A stretch of 64,000 nt of DNA. Origin: Ramazzottius varieornatus (taxonomy: Eukaryota; Tardigrada; Eutardigrada; Parachela; Ramazzottiidae). The stretch covers positions 1,234,278 to 1,298,277 of the forward strand of contig BDGG01000004.1 in the NCBI GenBank assembly GCA_001949185.1, read 5' to 3'. The notes under the pieces were generated by a model, which made no database searches, was not told where the DNA came from, and saw only the letters and a list, made by a program, of their open reading frames with translations. The position numbers and the translations under genes were made by a program. Within the stretch, counting starts at the first letter, position 1. Each line of letters opens with the position of its first letter. Below, one piece after another: positions 21,125-32,050 of the stretch.

Positions 21125-22363
21125 ATGGTACGTACCGTCTTGGGTTTTGAGCACCAGTTGTTGCTCTGCGTTGAATTGGTGCGCATATAATATCTTTTGT
21201 CGTTGCAGCCAGGTGGAAAAGCTGGAAAGGATACGGGAAAAGCCAAGAACAAGGCTATCTCACGCTCAGCCCGAGCTGGACTGCAGGTAAATAGTACAAT
21301 CTTTGTCTCTTCCAAAACGAACGAGGTTTATTGCGTTGGCTACTGTTCCGAAAGGCTCTTCGAACTCTCTTTCCGGAATGTTTGACGTTAGCTTAACGTT
21401 TCGCTTGACTGAAAACCGCAAAACGCGTAATTTCGACCTTTTCGTCTTCTTTACCCAAACTAGTCGGATTTGCTAAGAACAATTTCTGCAAGATGGAATT
21501 TGAGCGGGATAACATTTGAAGTGAACAGAAGCCTTTTATTGCGGAATGTTGCTTCTCAATTAGAGTTTGCTTAGCATAGTAGGTGGAAGACCTACTTCGT
21601 AACTGCGTACTGCTGAGCTGCAGTCGGCTCTAGTCATATAGCTTTGAGGGAAAGGGGCAGAAGAGGCCGTTGCCAGTGCTTACCTGGTTACGGTCTTACC
21701 GCCAAATTGCTACCGCCAGGTAACGTGGACGGTGGTCTGCTCTGGCCTTGCACACATCACTGGTCTTTAGGTTGATAATTTAATTGACCGTTGTAGATGG
21801 CGGTACTCTTTCCCGAGGAAACAGGTCATTAGGGATTTTTGTTTCTGTTTGCAGTTTCCTGTTGGTCGCATCCATCGACATCTGAAATCGAGAACCACTA
21901 GCCATGGTAGAGTTGGAGCGACAGCAGCAGTTTACAGCGCGGCCATTTTGGAATACCTTACGGCTGAGGTATGTTCATCCTTTATTGTGCCGTCTTTTTT
22001 AGTGTGTCTTTCTAGTGTGGTTCCAACGGTTATGCTTGTTCCAGGTGTTGGAGTTGGCTGGTAACGCCAGTAAGGATCTGAAGGTGAAGCGTATCACTCC
22101 TCGCCACTTGCAGTTGGCCATCCGTGGTGACGAAGAGCTGGATTCCCTAATCAAGGCTACCATTGCCGGCGGCGGTAAGTTGGGTTTTCGTCTTGCGACA
22201 GAATGAAAGACTGACTTGAAATAGGGAAGATGTCTGACGTTGGTTCTCCGTTGCAGGTGTTATTCCCCATATCCACAAACATCTCATCGGCAAGAAGGGA
22301 GGAGTAGCAACTACCACCAACCCTTCGACACCCATTACTACTGCTCCCGTTAAGCAGGCATAA
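21125..22363 (+). CDS. H2AZ: Histone H2A.Z variant
   Basis: H2A.Z replaces H2A in nucleosomes at promoters through the SWR1/SRCAP remodeller. Exons 21125-21127 (ATG only), 21209-21286, 21855-21968, 22045-22174 and 22257-22363 give 143 aa. The N-terminus is [15 protein letters not shown], the histone fold starts at [19 protein letters not shown], and the variant-specific sequence [40 protein letters not shown] and HKHLIGKKG separates it from canonical H2A. The C-terminus carries a Thr/Pro-rich tail ([15 protein letters not shown], ending KQA) longer than vertebrate H2A.Z and closer in length to fly H2Av, but without a recognisable SQ motif. The first intron splits directly after the start codon. 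Intron 2 (568 bp) is unusually long for this window. The transcript is intron-containing, as expected for a replication-independent histone. Confidence 0.97.
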
Positions 22364-22971
22364 GTTATAATGGCTCTCAGGCAGCAAAGCAACTTCCTGT
22401 CCAGCTTTTGAAGGTCTGGAATGGTTTTGAAAAAGTGTAAAGTTTGTTTGACGATGTTGCAGTCAAGCTTGTTTGCTTGAGGTTGTCTCTCGTTTACTTT
22501 CCTATCCTTTCTTTTCTGAAAAAGAAGGTGGACATCTGGCCGTGGTAGCTTGTGACCGGTCTTTCGGAGTCGTGGGGTTGTGCGTTCTGAGTAAGGCACC
22601 ATGGCTAGATGTCGCATCTGATGTTCTTTGCTTTCCTATTTTCTCAACGTACCCACTTTTTAGCTAGACACTGTTTTGGACTTTCCTCAACACTTGTTAC
22701 GTCTGCAGTTGTTAATTTTGATACCTCTGAAGCAATTTTTTTATGTACCGCTTCCTCCTAACCTGGGTTGCTCTCCGTCCCAAAGAACTCGTACCGTATA
22801 ATTCGCTGGATGAGCCTGCCGTGGTCATACTCATTACAACCCGGAACGGTGCTCGAAGTCGAAAGTGCGGTAGGAGATAAGCCGAACCTAACTGGTCGGT
22901 TTGAGATCTGATCGTTTGAGATGAGTTAGATGAGTATCGAGGATCTCGAAAGTTTCCTGGATCGCAGATTA
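22364..22971. other. H2A.Z 3' region
   Basis: This is 3' UTR and spacer up to the transposon. No coding exon or histone 3' stem-loop is seen, which agrees with a polyadenylated variant histone. Confidence 0.35.
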
Positions 22972-23634
22972 CGAGGGAGAGGTTATTGAGTTAGCCATAA
23001 GAACCTTCGGTTGTTGAGTTAGCCACCTGTTTTCGCCCGTTCTATCTGACATATTCTAACACATGTTTGGATGATTCGACAGAGAAAATGACGGGCTGTC
23101 GAATGGTACTTCTTGCGATGGGCTTAGGTTCTCAATGCATGCACAAGATCCACAGTTCGGCAAACTGTCAAACCCCATTTTAGAGAGCCCGGACCAGAAA
23201 TGAAACTAAGGCCACTAGAGGCGCTGGCGACGCGGTTTTCAATGACAATAAAAATTATTTTTTTCACTGCGAGGCTAAATTTCGTACAGCAGTTTTGTTA
23301 TCAACTCTGTCGGAATAAACATGGCGTCTCTCAAGTTGAAGACTGCACTAGAGGTCCATGCGCAGTTGACGATGCAAGCAGCAGTTCATGCGGTGAGAGA
23401 AATGGGATGGGGAATGCGGGAAACTGCGGAGGCGTACGGAGTAAACCGGCAGACGCTGGACAATCGGTTGAATGGTCGACACACGGTATGCGCCTCGTAC
23501 GGCAGTTTAGAAGAGCGGTATTGATTCTACCGCGTTTTTTGGCTATTACCCTGACTGTGCGCCACCACATACCGCAGCGGTGGCTAACTCAACAACCGCA
23601 GGTCGTTATGGCTAACTCAATAACCTCTCCCTCG
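22972..23634 (+). mobile_element. TIR DNA transposon (TA target site) carrying a psq-HTH ORF
   Basis: The two ends are inverted repeats: the first 25 bp (start CGAGGGAGAGG) are matched exactly by the complement of the last 25 bp, and similarity continues for about 55 bp. Each end holds two copies of the subterminal motif GGTTrTTGAGTTAGCC. TA dinucleotides flank both ends (22970-22971 and 23635-23636), the target-site pattern of the Tc1/mariner/pogo group. At 663 bp it is too short for a full transposase. A 318-bp relative lies at 37260-37577. Confidence 0.85.
23321..23524 (+). CDS. psq-type helix-turn-helix protein encoded by the transposon (67 aa)
   Basis: MASLKLKTALEVHAQ opens a short frame whose core AVREMGWGMRETAEAYGVNR followed by QTLDNRLNGRH fits the pipsqueak/Brinker-like HTH found at the N-terminus of pogo/Tigger and jerky-type transposases. 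The frame stops shortly after the HTH (SLEERY), so no DDE catalytic domain is present. It may be the truncated remnant of a transposase or a free DNA-binding domain. It lies wholly inside the TIR element. Confidence 0.6.
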   Translation: MASLKLKTALEVHAQLTMQAAVHAVREMGWGMRETAEAYGVNRQTLDNRLNGRHTVCASYGSLEERY

Positions 23635-23636
23635 TA

Positions 23637-24204
23637 CTGCTTCCGAGTCTTCCGACCCCAGCGGCCCGTCACCTTGCATCTGCCCAGACTGCCCTTGAAG
23701 ACTGAGCGGTCCGCCAAGCAAGAGCGGGACGGATTCGCTGTGTAGCGACGGGTTCCATTTGTAACTTTGTCCGCCCGTGGTCTGCCGCCGTCAGTCTGGC
23801 AAGCAGACAAGGCTGTGACATCGTCCGTGTGCGTCACTAGGCTCGTTTCCGGTTGCCACAAGTTCCTGTTTCCAACTTTCCACTCTCCGCTGTCTGCAGT
23901 AGATCTGGAGGCTACGTTAAACGTCTTGAAGATTACGAGAAGAAGGCGGACTGGCAACTAGTTCCCGACCGACGATCTCGATCTAGCGAGAGTCTAGACC
24001 GAAGACGTTATCGTTGTACTGCCAGGGTTTACCCTTCAGCTGTCCTTTCGCCAGCTCAGGTGCGTGAACCAGTTCTACCGTTATTTTCCCCAGGCAGAAT
24101 CTGAATTTGATTATGGTTTCTGTTTAGGTATCCCTCGTTCATCGAACTGGCCTGATCTCTACTGAAGGTTTCTACTAGACGAGCCAGAATCACGATTTAG
24201 AAGA
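23637..24204. other. OGDH upstream region
   Basis: Spacer and probable 5' leader. Several 60-120 codon open frames here show no family features. Nothing further is recognised. Confidence 0.3.
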
Positions 24205-27200
24205 ATGTCTTCGTTTTTACGCGGACGGACAGTTTGGGGAGTTAGCCAGCGCTTGGCCTTACATCGTCCAAATGTGAGAGTCTTTAGCACGGATCTCGTG
24301 GCGGATAACTTCGTCTCGGGATCGAGCTCTATCTATGTGGAAGACATGTATCAGCAGTGGACGAAAGATCCCAGCAGCGTTCATCCAGTAAGCCACATCG
24401 TTTCCACTTACGCAAGGTGTTGATAATCGGGATCTTTCTTTTAATCATAGTCATGGGACTCATACTTCAGCAGTCTGTCGAAAGGGTTAAAACCCAGCCA
24501 AGCTTACCAAAGCCCTCCTTCCCTTGGAGGCGCGAGGATGCAGCAGATGCCTCAACAACGGGAAACCAGTATGCCCGACATGGCACAAGTTGGCAGTGTC
24601 GAAAAGATGGTCAAAGATCACTTGTCTGTTAGCGCCCTCATCCGTGCTTACCAGGTACGCGTATGTAAGGCAGTTCGGAATGAATCCCCTGCGGGTTAAC
24701 CGCATGCTTTCGAACCACGAAATAAAGTTGTTGTTTTCAGGTTCGTGGGCATCACATCGCCGATCTGGATCCGCTGATGCTGGAATCCATGCGTTACGAG
24801 TTTGTACCTCCGGAACTGGTGCTGGCCAATTACGGCTTGGGTACGTTAATTCATGATACTGTATTCCATGGAAACTTCTGCGCAGTGACGTGACAGGCCC
24901 ATAAAATAATCCCCGGGACTTGCTGACTGAACCACGATCGCCCGGGCCTAATTTAGGGGCCTGTCATGTGACTGCGCAGAACTTTCCAGGGAATACAGTG
25001 GCTGTCGTCTGAAATTTTGACTTACCGCCACCGGGTTCAAACGGATAAGTTTAGTCTGTGAATCATTGCTGATGACGAATTTATGATCGTAGGCGAAGCC
25101 GATTTGGACAGGGTTTTCACGCTACCTGAAAGTACGTTCATCGGTGGCGGACAAAAGCAGCTGCCTTTGAGAGAGATCCTCAAACGTCTACAGAGTGCCT
25201 ACTGCGGAGTGATCGGAGTTGAGTACATGTTCATCAACAACCGTGATCAGCAAGAATGGCTTCGTTCACAGTTCGAGACACCCGGTGTAACGCAACTATC
25301 GCCCGAAGACAAGAAGACACTCCTCAAACGCCTCATCCGCTCTGCTGGGTAAACCATTCCGAACGAACCTAACGAGTTAGCAGATAAACAGTGGTGTCTC
25401 AAAAGGTGTTTGCAAGAGTGTCGGTTCCATTGCATTTTTCCTGGTTTTGCTTACAGACTGGAGGACTTCTTCGCCAAGAAATGGCCGTCGGAGAAGCGCT
25501 TCGGTCTGGAAGGTTGCGAAGTTTTGGTTCCCGCTCTGAAGAGTATCATCGACGTCTCCAGCTCGAAAGGAGTGGACAGTATTGTCATCGGCATGCCCCA
25601 TCGTGGACGCCTCAACGTCCTGGCCAACGTCTGTCGCAAACCGTTAGAGACGATCCTGACGCAGTTCAAAGCTCTGGCTTCTTCCGACGAAGGCAGTGGA
25701 GATGTCAAGTACCATTTGGGCCTCTCGCATGAGCGATTGAACCGAGCCAGTAACCGCAACTTGAAAATCTCTCTCTGCGCCAACCCCTCGCATTTGGAAG
25801 CGGTCGACCCGGTTGTGCAAGGCAAGACCCGCGCTGAACAGTTCTACCTGGGTAAGTATCTACATGCTACAATGAAGAAACTGTGCAGACAGATACTGTA
25901 TACGACGGTTTAGCTTATTGGTAGTTTTCGGTTTTTAGGTGATAAGACAGGAGACAAGGTCATGTCTATCATCATGCACGGTGATGCCGCCTTTTCTGGC
26001 CAAGGTGTCGTCTACGAAACTTTCCATTTGAGTGAACTGCCCGATTATACCACGCACGGTACTATTCACGTCGTCGTCAATAACCAGGTAACTTTTTTTA
26101 GCCTTAGCGCTGCTTGGAAGTTTGCTCTGAGGCTTATCGAGTGGACGGAACATGTTTGAAGGTATTCTTTGCTCTGCTTTTCAGGTGGGTTTCACGACTG
26201 ATCCGCGTGTATCGCGTTCTTCGCCATACTGTACAGACGTGGCTCGTGTGGTCAATGCGCCCATCTTCCACGTTAATGCTGACCACCCGGAGGCTGTGCA
26301 GCACATCTGCGAAGTGGCGGCTGAATGGCGAGCCAAGTTCCACAAGGACGTTGTCATCGACTTGGTCTGCTACCGACGCAGTGGCCACAACGAGATCGAC
26401 GAGCCCATGTTCACCCAACCCATCATGTACAAGAAGATCAAGGCAACCAAGCCTGTGGTCGAGAAGTACGCGGATAAGCTGATGAAAGAAGGCGTCGTCG
26501 ACGAATCCTACTTCAAAGTACGTACGTCCTTTAATTTACTTCATGTGTAACTCTCACGCTTTGTTAGACGTAATGCAGATTCAAAGTCAGAGTTTCCGAG
26601 AACTCGACGGTAAAATACGCTACTTTGTCTCGTACCGTACCTGCATACTGTGCTCCTTATTAGAGGCATGCTTCATTGTATGCAGGTACGTGATACAGCT
26701 GCTGGTCCCGTTTTGCTCACATTTCAAATGACTGACTTGAAATGACCGATGGGTTTGTTTTATTCATTCGCTTTTCTTTGCGTTTTTTAGGACGAAATCG
26801 GTAGTTACCTGAACATCTGTGAGGAGGCCTACAAGACTTCGTCTAAAGCTACTTCCGTTCGCAACATGGACTGGTTGGATTCTCCGTGGGAAGGATTCTT
26901 CAGCACGCGTGATAAGTCCAAGATCGAACCAAGCGGCGTGGAGGAGGACACTCTGAAACACATCGCTACAGTCTTCGGTACTGAACCAGAAGGTATCGAC
27001 GTCCATCGCGGCATCAAGAAGATCCTGGGCACTCGCCGGGAACTGACGGAAGCTCGCATGGCTGACTGGGCAATGGGCGAGGCCCTAGCTTGGGGTTCGC
27101 TGTTGAAGGAAGGCATTCATGTGCGACTGAGTGGTCAAGACGTCGAACGGGGAACCTTCAGGTAAGCTCCCACTGAGAAGATATGCTATTTCGACCCTAC

Positions 27201-29166
27201 AGGCTAGAGAAAATCGAATCGACAGAGCGACGGTCAAGCCGTTTCGTCTTGCATGCACCTGCAAACCAGAAAACCACGGTGAATAACGGGTGTATGGATG
27301 CAGGTTGCCGCCACATATCCAAAGACTAGTCAGATAATATCAGAAATATTCACTTACATAATCATCAAACTATCACTGTCACACTCCGTTGTCGTGGATA
27401 ACCTGTTGTGGGTTCTAGTCATCGACATCACGTTCTGCATGATCAGAACAAGGACAAGACGACGTATCGCCCACTGAACCACCTCTTTGAGAACCAAGCT
27501 CCTTACACAGTCTGTAACAGCTCGCTTTCAGAGTATGGTGTCTTGGGTTTCGACCTGGGTTTCTCCATGACCAATCCTCATGCTCTTATCATGTGGGAAG
27601 CACAGTTCGGTGACTTCAACAACACGGCGCAGTGCATCATCGACCAGTTCATTTCCAGCGGTCAAGCCAAATGGATCCGACAGAGTGGCATTTGCTTGCT
27701 TCTTCCTCATGGCATGGAAGGCATGGTAAGGAAACCCTTTCCCAAATCAACTTGAGAATACTCCACGGATGAAACATTAGGGATTTTCACATAAAGCCAG
27801 ACGAGTTTGGAGATCGACAGATTAAAGTCACTGATCGCACGAATGTCCCCCTCATGTGACGCATGTTTTCATTGTCATTAGCGGGAAACGTGCGCCATTG
27901 GACTTGAAGAATCTTTTACGCTTTGTCTGCCGGCCTCCGAAATATAACTTCTTGAAGACCGTGTTCACTCCTAATATCTCTTTCCAGGGTCCGGAGCACT
28001 CGAGTGCGCGTTTCGAGCGTTTCCTGCAAATGTGCAGCGACGACCCCGACAAGTTCAACTCTGACCAGAGTCCTACATACGAAGTAGACCAGCTGCGGGA
28101 GACAAACTGGATTGTCATGAACATCACGACGCCGGCCAACTACTTCCACGCCATGCGCCGGCAAGTCAAAATGCCCTTCCGCAAGCCCCTCGTCCTGATG
28201 ACACCCAAGAGCCTGCTTCGTCTACCCGAAGCCCGCTCCAGCTTTGACGATATGTTGCCTGGCACACAACTGAAGCGTCTCATTCCTGATCAGGGCGGCC
28301 AAGCGGAGCAAGCCCCTGATGGCGTGAAGAAATTGGTCTTCTGTACCGGTAAGGTCTACTATGAGCTGAGCAAGGAACGTCACCATAAGCAACTCGAGAA
28401 TGACATCGCTCTTGTGCGAGTCGAACAGGTAAATCTTCTCTGAAGCTCCTCACCCGAGAACCGGTAAATTCGGTGGGCGCGCTTTGCCTAAACCAGCATA
28501 CGCGTTGTCTGGTGTACGACTTTTTGTATGCAGGTGCATGAAATGGTACCCTGATTATCTATATGCTATTTTCTTTTTTCCAGATCTGTCCATTCCCCTA
28601 CGACTTGGTGAAAGGACAGATCCAGCAGTACCCGAACGCCCAGATTGTCTGGACGCAAGAAGAGCACAAGAACGCCGGCGCTTGGAGTTACGTCCAACCC
28701 CGCATCGATAACTTGTTGCGCCATCACATCAAGGAACGTCGTCGTATCAGGTATGATATTGATACTTGGAGGTCTCATCCTGATTTTAGTGACGCTGTGA
28801 ACAGTTTGGAAAATTTTGCCTTTCACAGCTATGCCGGAAGATTCGCATCGCCCTCGCCAGCTACTGGAAACAAGAGCACGCACTTGGTACGTCGTATAAC
28901 TGGTCTTTTGTCCCGCTTTATCCAGTGGTGTGGCATGCACCTGCATACTTCTGTATTACGGAGTGCGGTCAGATGTATGCAGGTGTACGAGACATGGTGC
29001 TTTAGAATGCCCGCCTCTGGTTTTGACAGATTTTGTGTTGAAGTTCTGACGTGGCTTTTAGTTGGAACAAGCTCGCGTTTTGGCGGACACTCTGAACCTG
29101 GAAAATGTGGGTGGGATGAACGGTAACGGCAATGGTAATGGAGGCAATATGGAAGCGCGTCATTAA
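24205..29166 (+). CDS. OGDH: 2-oxoglutarate dehydrogenase E1 component
   Basis: The thiamine-diphosphate-dependent E1 of the mitochondrial 2-oxoglutarate dehydrogenase complex (TCA cycle). Thirteen exons join in phase: 24205-24387, 24451-24654, 24741-24840, 25093-25348, 25457-25851, 25939-26087, 26185-26517, 26791-27161, 27419-27725, 27988-28428, 28584-28750, 28829-28886 and 29062-29166. They give 1022 aa, the size of human OGDH. Features: Arg-rich mitochondrial leader, [54 protein letters not shown], the ThDP site [77 protein letters not shown] and [10 protein letters not shown]. The extreme C-terminus is a Gly/Asn stretch not seen in vertebrates. Four introns carry related fold-backs and intron 3 a 142-bp palindrome. 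Confidence 0.97.
24858..24999. repeat. 142-bp palindromic element in OGDH intron 3
   Basis: About 43-bp arms face each other with few mismatches: ACTGTATTCCATGGAAA... and GGGCCTGTCATGTGACTGCG...GGAATACAGT. The loop of about 56 bp contains a small inner CCCGGG-type inverted repeat. It has the form of a fold-back MITE. A partial resemblance (GCGCAGTCACGTGAC) occurs in TMEM30 intron 1 near 945-960. Confidence 0.75.
26634..26694. repeat. Fold-back repeat family C in OGDH intron 7
   Basis: Arms GTACCTGCATAC and GTATGCAGGTAC are perfect complements around a loop of about 27 nt. The same arm sequence recurs in introns 8, 10 and 12 of this gene. Confidence 0.7.
27250..27312. repeat. Fold-back repeat family C in OGDH intron 8
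   Basis: Arms GCATGCACCTGCAAAC and a diverged GTATGGATGCAGGTTGC face each other. This is a degraded relative of the intron 7 and intron 12 copies. Confidence 0.5.
28484..28552. repeat. Fold-back repeat family C in OGDH intron 10 (degraded)
   Basis: The right arm TGTATGCAGGTGCATG is clear. The left arm (CCAGCATAC) is only partly complementary, so this copy is diverged. Confidence 0.4.
28932..28991. repeat. Fold-back repeat family C in OGDH intron 12
   Basis: Arms GCACCTGCATAC and GTATGCAGGTGT pair around a loop of about 33 nt. This is the best-preserved copy besides intron 7. Confidence 0.65.
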
Positions 29167-30567
29167 ACATGAAGAGACCGACAGTACGCGCCGACGCTTT
29201 GGCTGGTTTCTATTGCACCCCTTTCCCTCCCCTCCCGGTGTAGCTGAAAAGAGGTCACTACGGTTGCGCAGCTTTGTGATGGGTGAAAACTAATAGCGCT
29301 TTTATTTTTCCGCAGATGTGTTTTCAAGTTTGAAGTTCTTACCAACGAAAATAACGCTTCGTTTTTCCTTATGAGGAATAAGGACTGAATAGACTGTATG
29401 TCGTGTGCTTTCTTTTTCTACAATTAGCGTGTGTGTTCCTGTTGTTGGGTCTTGTGTCTCGAGTTTCTCGTGGTCGAGATCATAAACAGAGTTTGAACAA
29501 CTTCGAAGGCTGCTTTTGAGACGAACAGTGTTTGACGTACAGCGTCGAACTGCGGTTTCTCGTATTGTATGCGTAGTGGGGAACAGTTGGCTGAGAGACC
29601 GATATTTCTCCTCCTTGTAACAGACCAAGGTTGCGCGTCCCACGGGGAGTGTTTGACATGGAGGAGGCAGTGAGGCGGAACGAGTCCAGGGAGGTTACGT
29701 AGAGGTCGCTGTTTGACGTCATCGCGCATGCGCCGCTGCGACTGACTGGTCTTTCGTTATCGACGTTTTCCGATGCCTGTCAGTTCTCACTGTAACCGCT
29801 GGTGTTGACGGCATGAGATTTAGGTAGTCCTCGGCACTTAAGACGAGAGAGGATAGCATCGATCGGAGCTAGGGGTAACTGGTCTCGCACGCTTGAGAAG
29901 CACGACCGGCTGCTCCGTCCGCCATTCATTCATCTCGGTCCTCGGTTCCTTCTGTACATACGTAGTCGTACCGTTATAACGTGAGAATGCTTATTCAGCG
30001 ACAGTCGGCTTAGAATCACGTAACGAGAAGCAAGAGAGAGTTCCCTGACGGGATGTATGATAAAATCAATCATTTCTTATCGAGTCAATCGATAACACGG
30101 GTGTTCCCAACTTGCAGTTGATCGAGCTAGCAAAGTTGAGTGGCATCGCTTTCTTGTCAACTGTAACTGTGTCTCGAAAAAGAACTACGACCCGCAGTGC
30201 AGGGCGAATCACCGTACTAGTTCACACCAGTTTCTGATGCTAATATCGGGTATCGTACATCGAGAGCCAGTAGTAATTTGAGAACGGTTCCGTGTTGTTG
30301 CTGACTGCTGTTATTACTAGACTGACTCGGAAGTCGTTGAGAACCCGAACGGCTAAATTCGGTGTCGCTTTCGGACTCTTTGCTGTGCCTTGGGCGGATC
30401 GTCAATATCCAAGAATCGAGCACTCTCTTATACGTTCACAGAAGATTTCTAGGATCGCCGGGGTCGGGCGCTGAAAGACTGTCTAACGTCGTATATGCGA
30501 AGCTCAGGATTCAAGAGCTCGTTGATCGGTCGTCGGATCTCCAGTGTGAAATCTCGTTATTGTAAAG
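29167..30567. other. OGDH 3' region and spacer before the Ly6-like gene
   Basis: 1.4 kb with no supported gene. Overlapping minus-strand open frames of 80-113 codons near 29.3-29.7 kb conflict with one another and have no family features. Some of this is probably the 5' leader of the next gene. Confidence 0.35.
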
Positions 30568-31580
30568 ATGGAGCTTACCGCTGTTGCAAAGCAGTTACAA
30601 GTCAGCAGTGCCTGTCTTGTTCCTGGAGTTTTATTGCTGTTGTCAATCATCAATGGTAAGTGATCCTTTGAGGGTTTGTGACAGGTTATGCCCAGGACCC
30701 ACGGGTAGCTCCACGTCTTGGCTGACCAACACTGTTAGGACAAAATGGGGAGCTCTTCACACAAAATCGACTAAGCCATTGTTCTAAGTGGCGCACCTTT
30801 CAAGTAATCTTGGCTGGAAGCGTGCGCCACTTGGGCGAGTGTGGTTGTCGAGCTCGAAATTCTCACCCAGGGTATCTCACCGTATCTGAGCGAATTGTTT
30901 TTCAGACGTGAATGCCCTCAGTTGTGTCATATGCGATTCCATGACCAGCGCGTCCTGCAAAACGCATCCGTATGTGGTGGGACCCACTGACTGCAATAAA
31001 TGGTGTAACGAGCGCAGGTGAGAACCTCTTCCCGTTGTTCTGCTGGGAATGTGGACAGTGCGAAACGAACTATCGCTATTATACTTATTCTAACGTAGTA
31101 CTCATTTGACAGCGGTTTCATTCCTCAAGTGACGATTTCTGACGCACAGTCGCGTTTATCCCGGACTTATCCTCCCGTTCCCTGTCCGGACAAATTCACC
31201 AGCTGTCGGAAAATCTGGCAAAGTTGTAGGTTGTTATCAGAGTAGCTCGGATATGAGTAGGAGAAACTGAGCGATTATTTACCACAGGATATTACATGGT
31301 CGATCGAATCGTCATTGCGCCACATTCTGTTTTTATAGCAACGCAATCGCAAGAGAATGGCGGATATCCGGTGGAACGAGTCATGCGAACTTGCGGGTTT
31401 GTCGGTGACGAGACCCAGTCGCAATATTCTAAGAGTGTCGCCGAGAGCTCGCGAAGGGTGGTCTACACTTGTTTCGGAGACGGATGCAATAGCGGAACAG
31501 GTCTTCACCGGGGAACCGGAGAAGCCGTTCTAGCGGTGACGCTTTTGTGGGCCACGCTGATCAGAATACTATTAATATAA
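30568..31580 (+). CDS. Ly6/quiver-like secreted or GPI-anchored cysteine-rich protein
   Basis: The first exon (30568-30655) encodes a signal peptide (LVPGVLLLLSIINGD across the junction). Exon 2 (30906-31017) starts the mature domain with NALSCVICDSMTSASCK and a CNKWC motif. The last exon (31288-31580) has VERVMRTCGFVGDE, the closing TCFGDGCNSGTG typical of Ly6/three-finger proteins, and a hydrophobic tail (AVLAVTLLWATLIRILLI) suited to GPI attachment. The middle exon, near 31112-31256, is uncertain. Two phase-consistent solutions exist, one rich in Cys (CPDKFTSCRKIWQ) with a weak donor, and one using the acceptor near 31150. Quiver/sleepless relatives tune potassium channels and nicotinic receptors, but the subfamily cannot be set here. 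Confidence 0.65.
30781..30842. repeat. Hairpin repeat family A, copy 2 (Ly6-like gene intron 1)
   Basis: Arms AAGTGGCGCACC and GCGTGCGCCACTTGGGCGAG with the centre TAATCTTGGCTGGAAG, in the inverted orientation relative to the copies at 48.9 and 51.4 kb. Confidence 0.7.
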
Positions 31581-32050
31581 ATCTTGGAATTGGTACGAGT
31601 CTGCACCTTGGAACCAAAAGAGGAAGAGAAGCCAAAGAGAAGCGATCTGGTCTCAGAGCCTTCGAAAAATTCCCCGTAGCATTTCTTATTCACTACTACG
31701 CATGATCTCTTCTTCGTTTGCTAACTTTGATTGACGAACTTTAGTCCGTGTGAGTTGTACACGAACAAAGCCGGTAGTGGTGACGACAAAGAGCTTTTAC
31801 CGTTAACGTTCATTATGTTTGGAATTGTTTTACGGTCCGATAACACTGGTACTGTGAAATCGTAGTGTCGGTGAAGTTGGGTGAATGTATTTGTGTGTTC
31901 TCAAGCGTGATAAAATTTAATACACGCCAGGTGTCCTAGCGTTCCGAAAAGATAAGAAACCATAAATACCCGGAAAACTCGCACAAGTGCCTTAAAACTA
32001 GAAGAGAATTTGTACGACTATGGAAACAAAGCGTTAGGAATTGCTTTCCA
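31581..32050. other. Convergent spacer, Ly6-like gene / USP39
   Basis: About 470 bp, AT-rich, 3' UTR of both genes. Nothing else is recognised. Confidence 0.3.
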
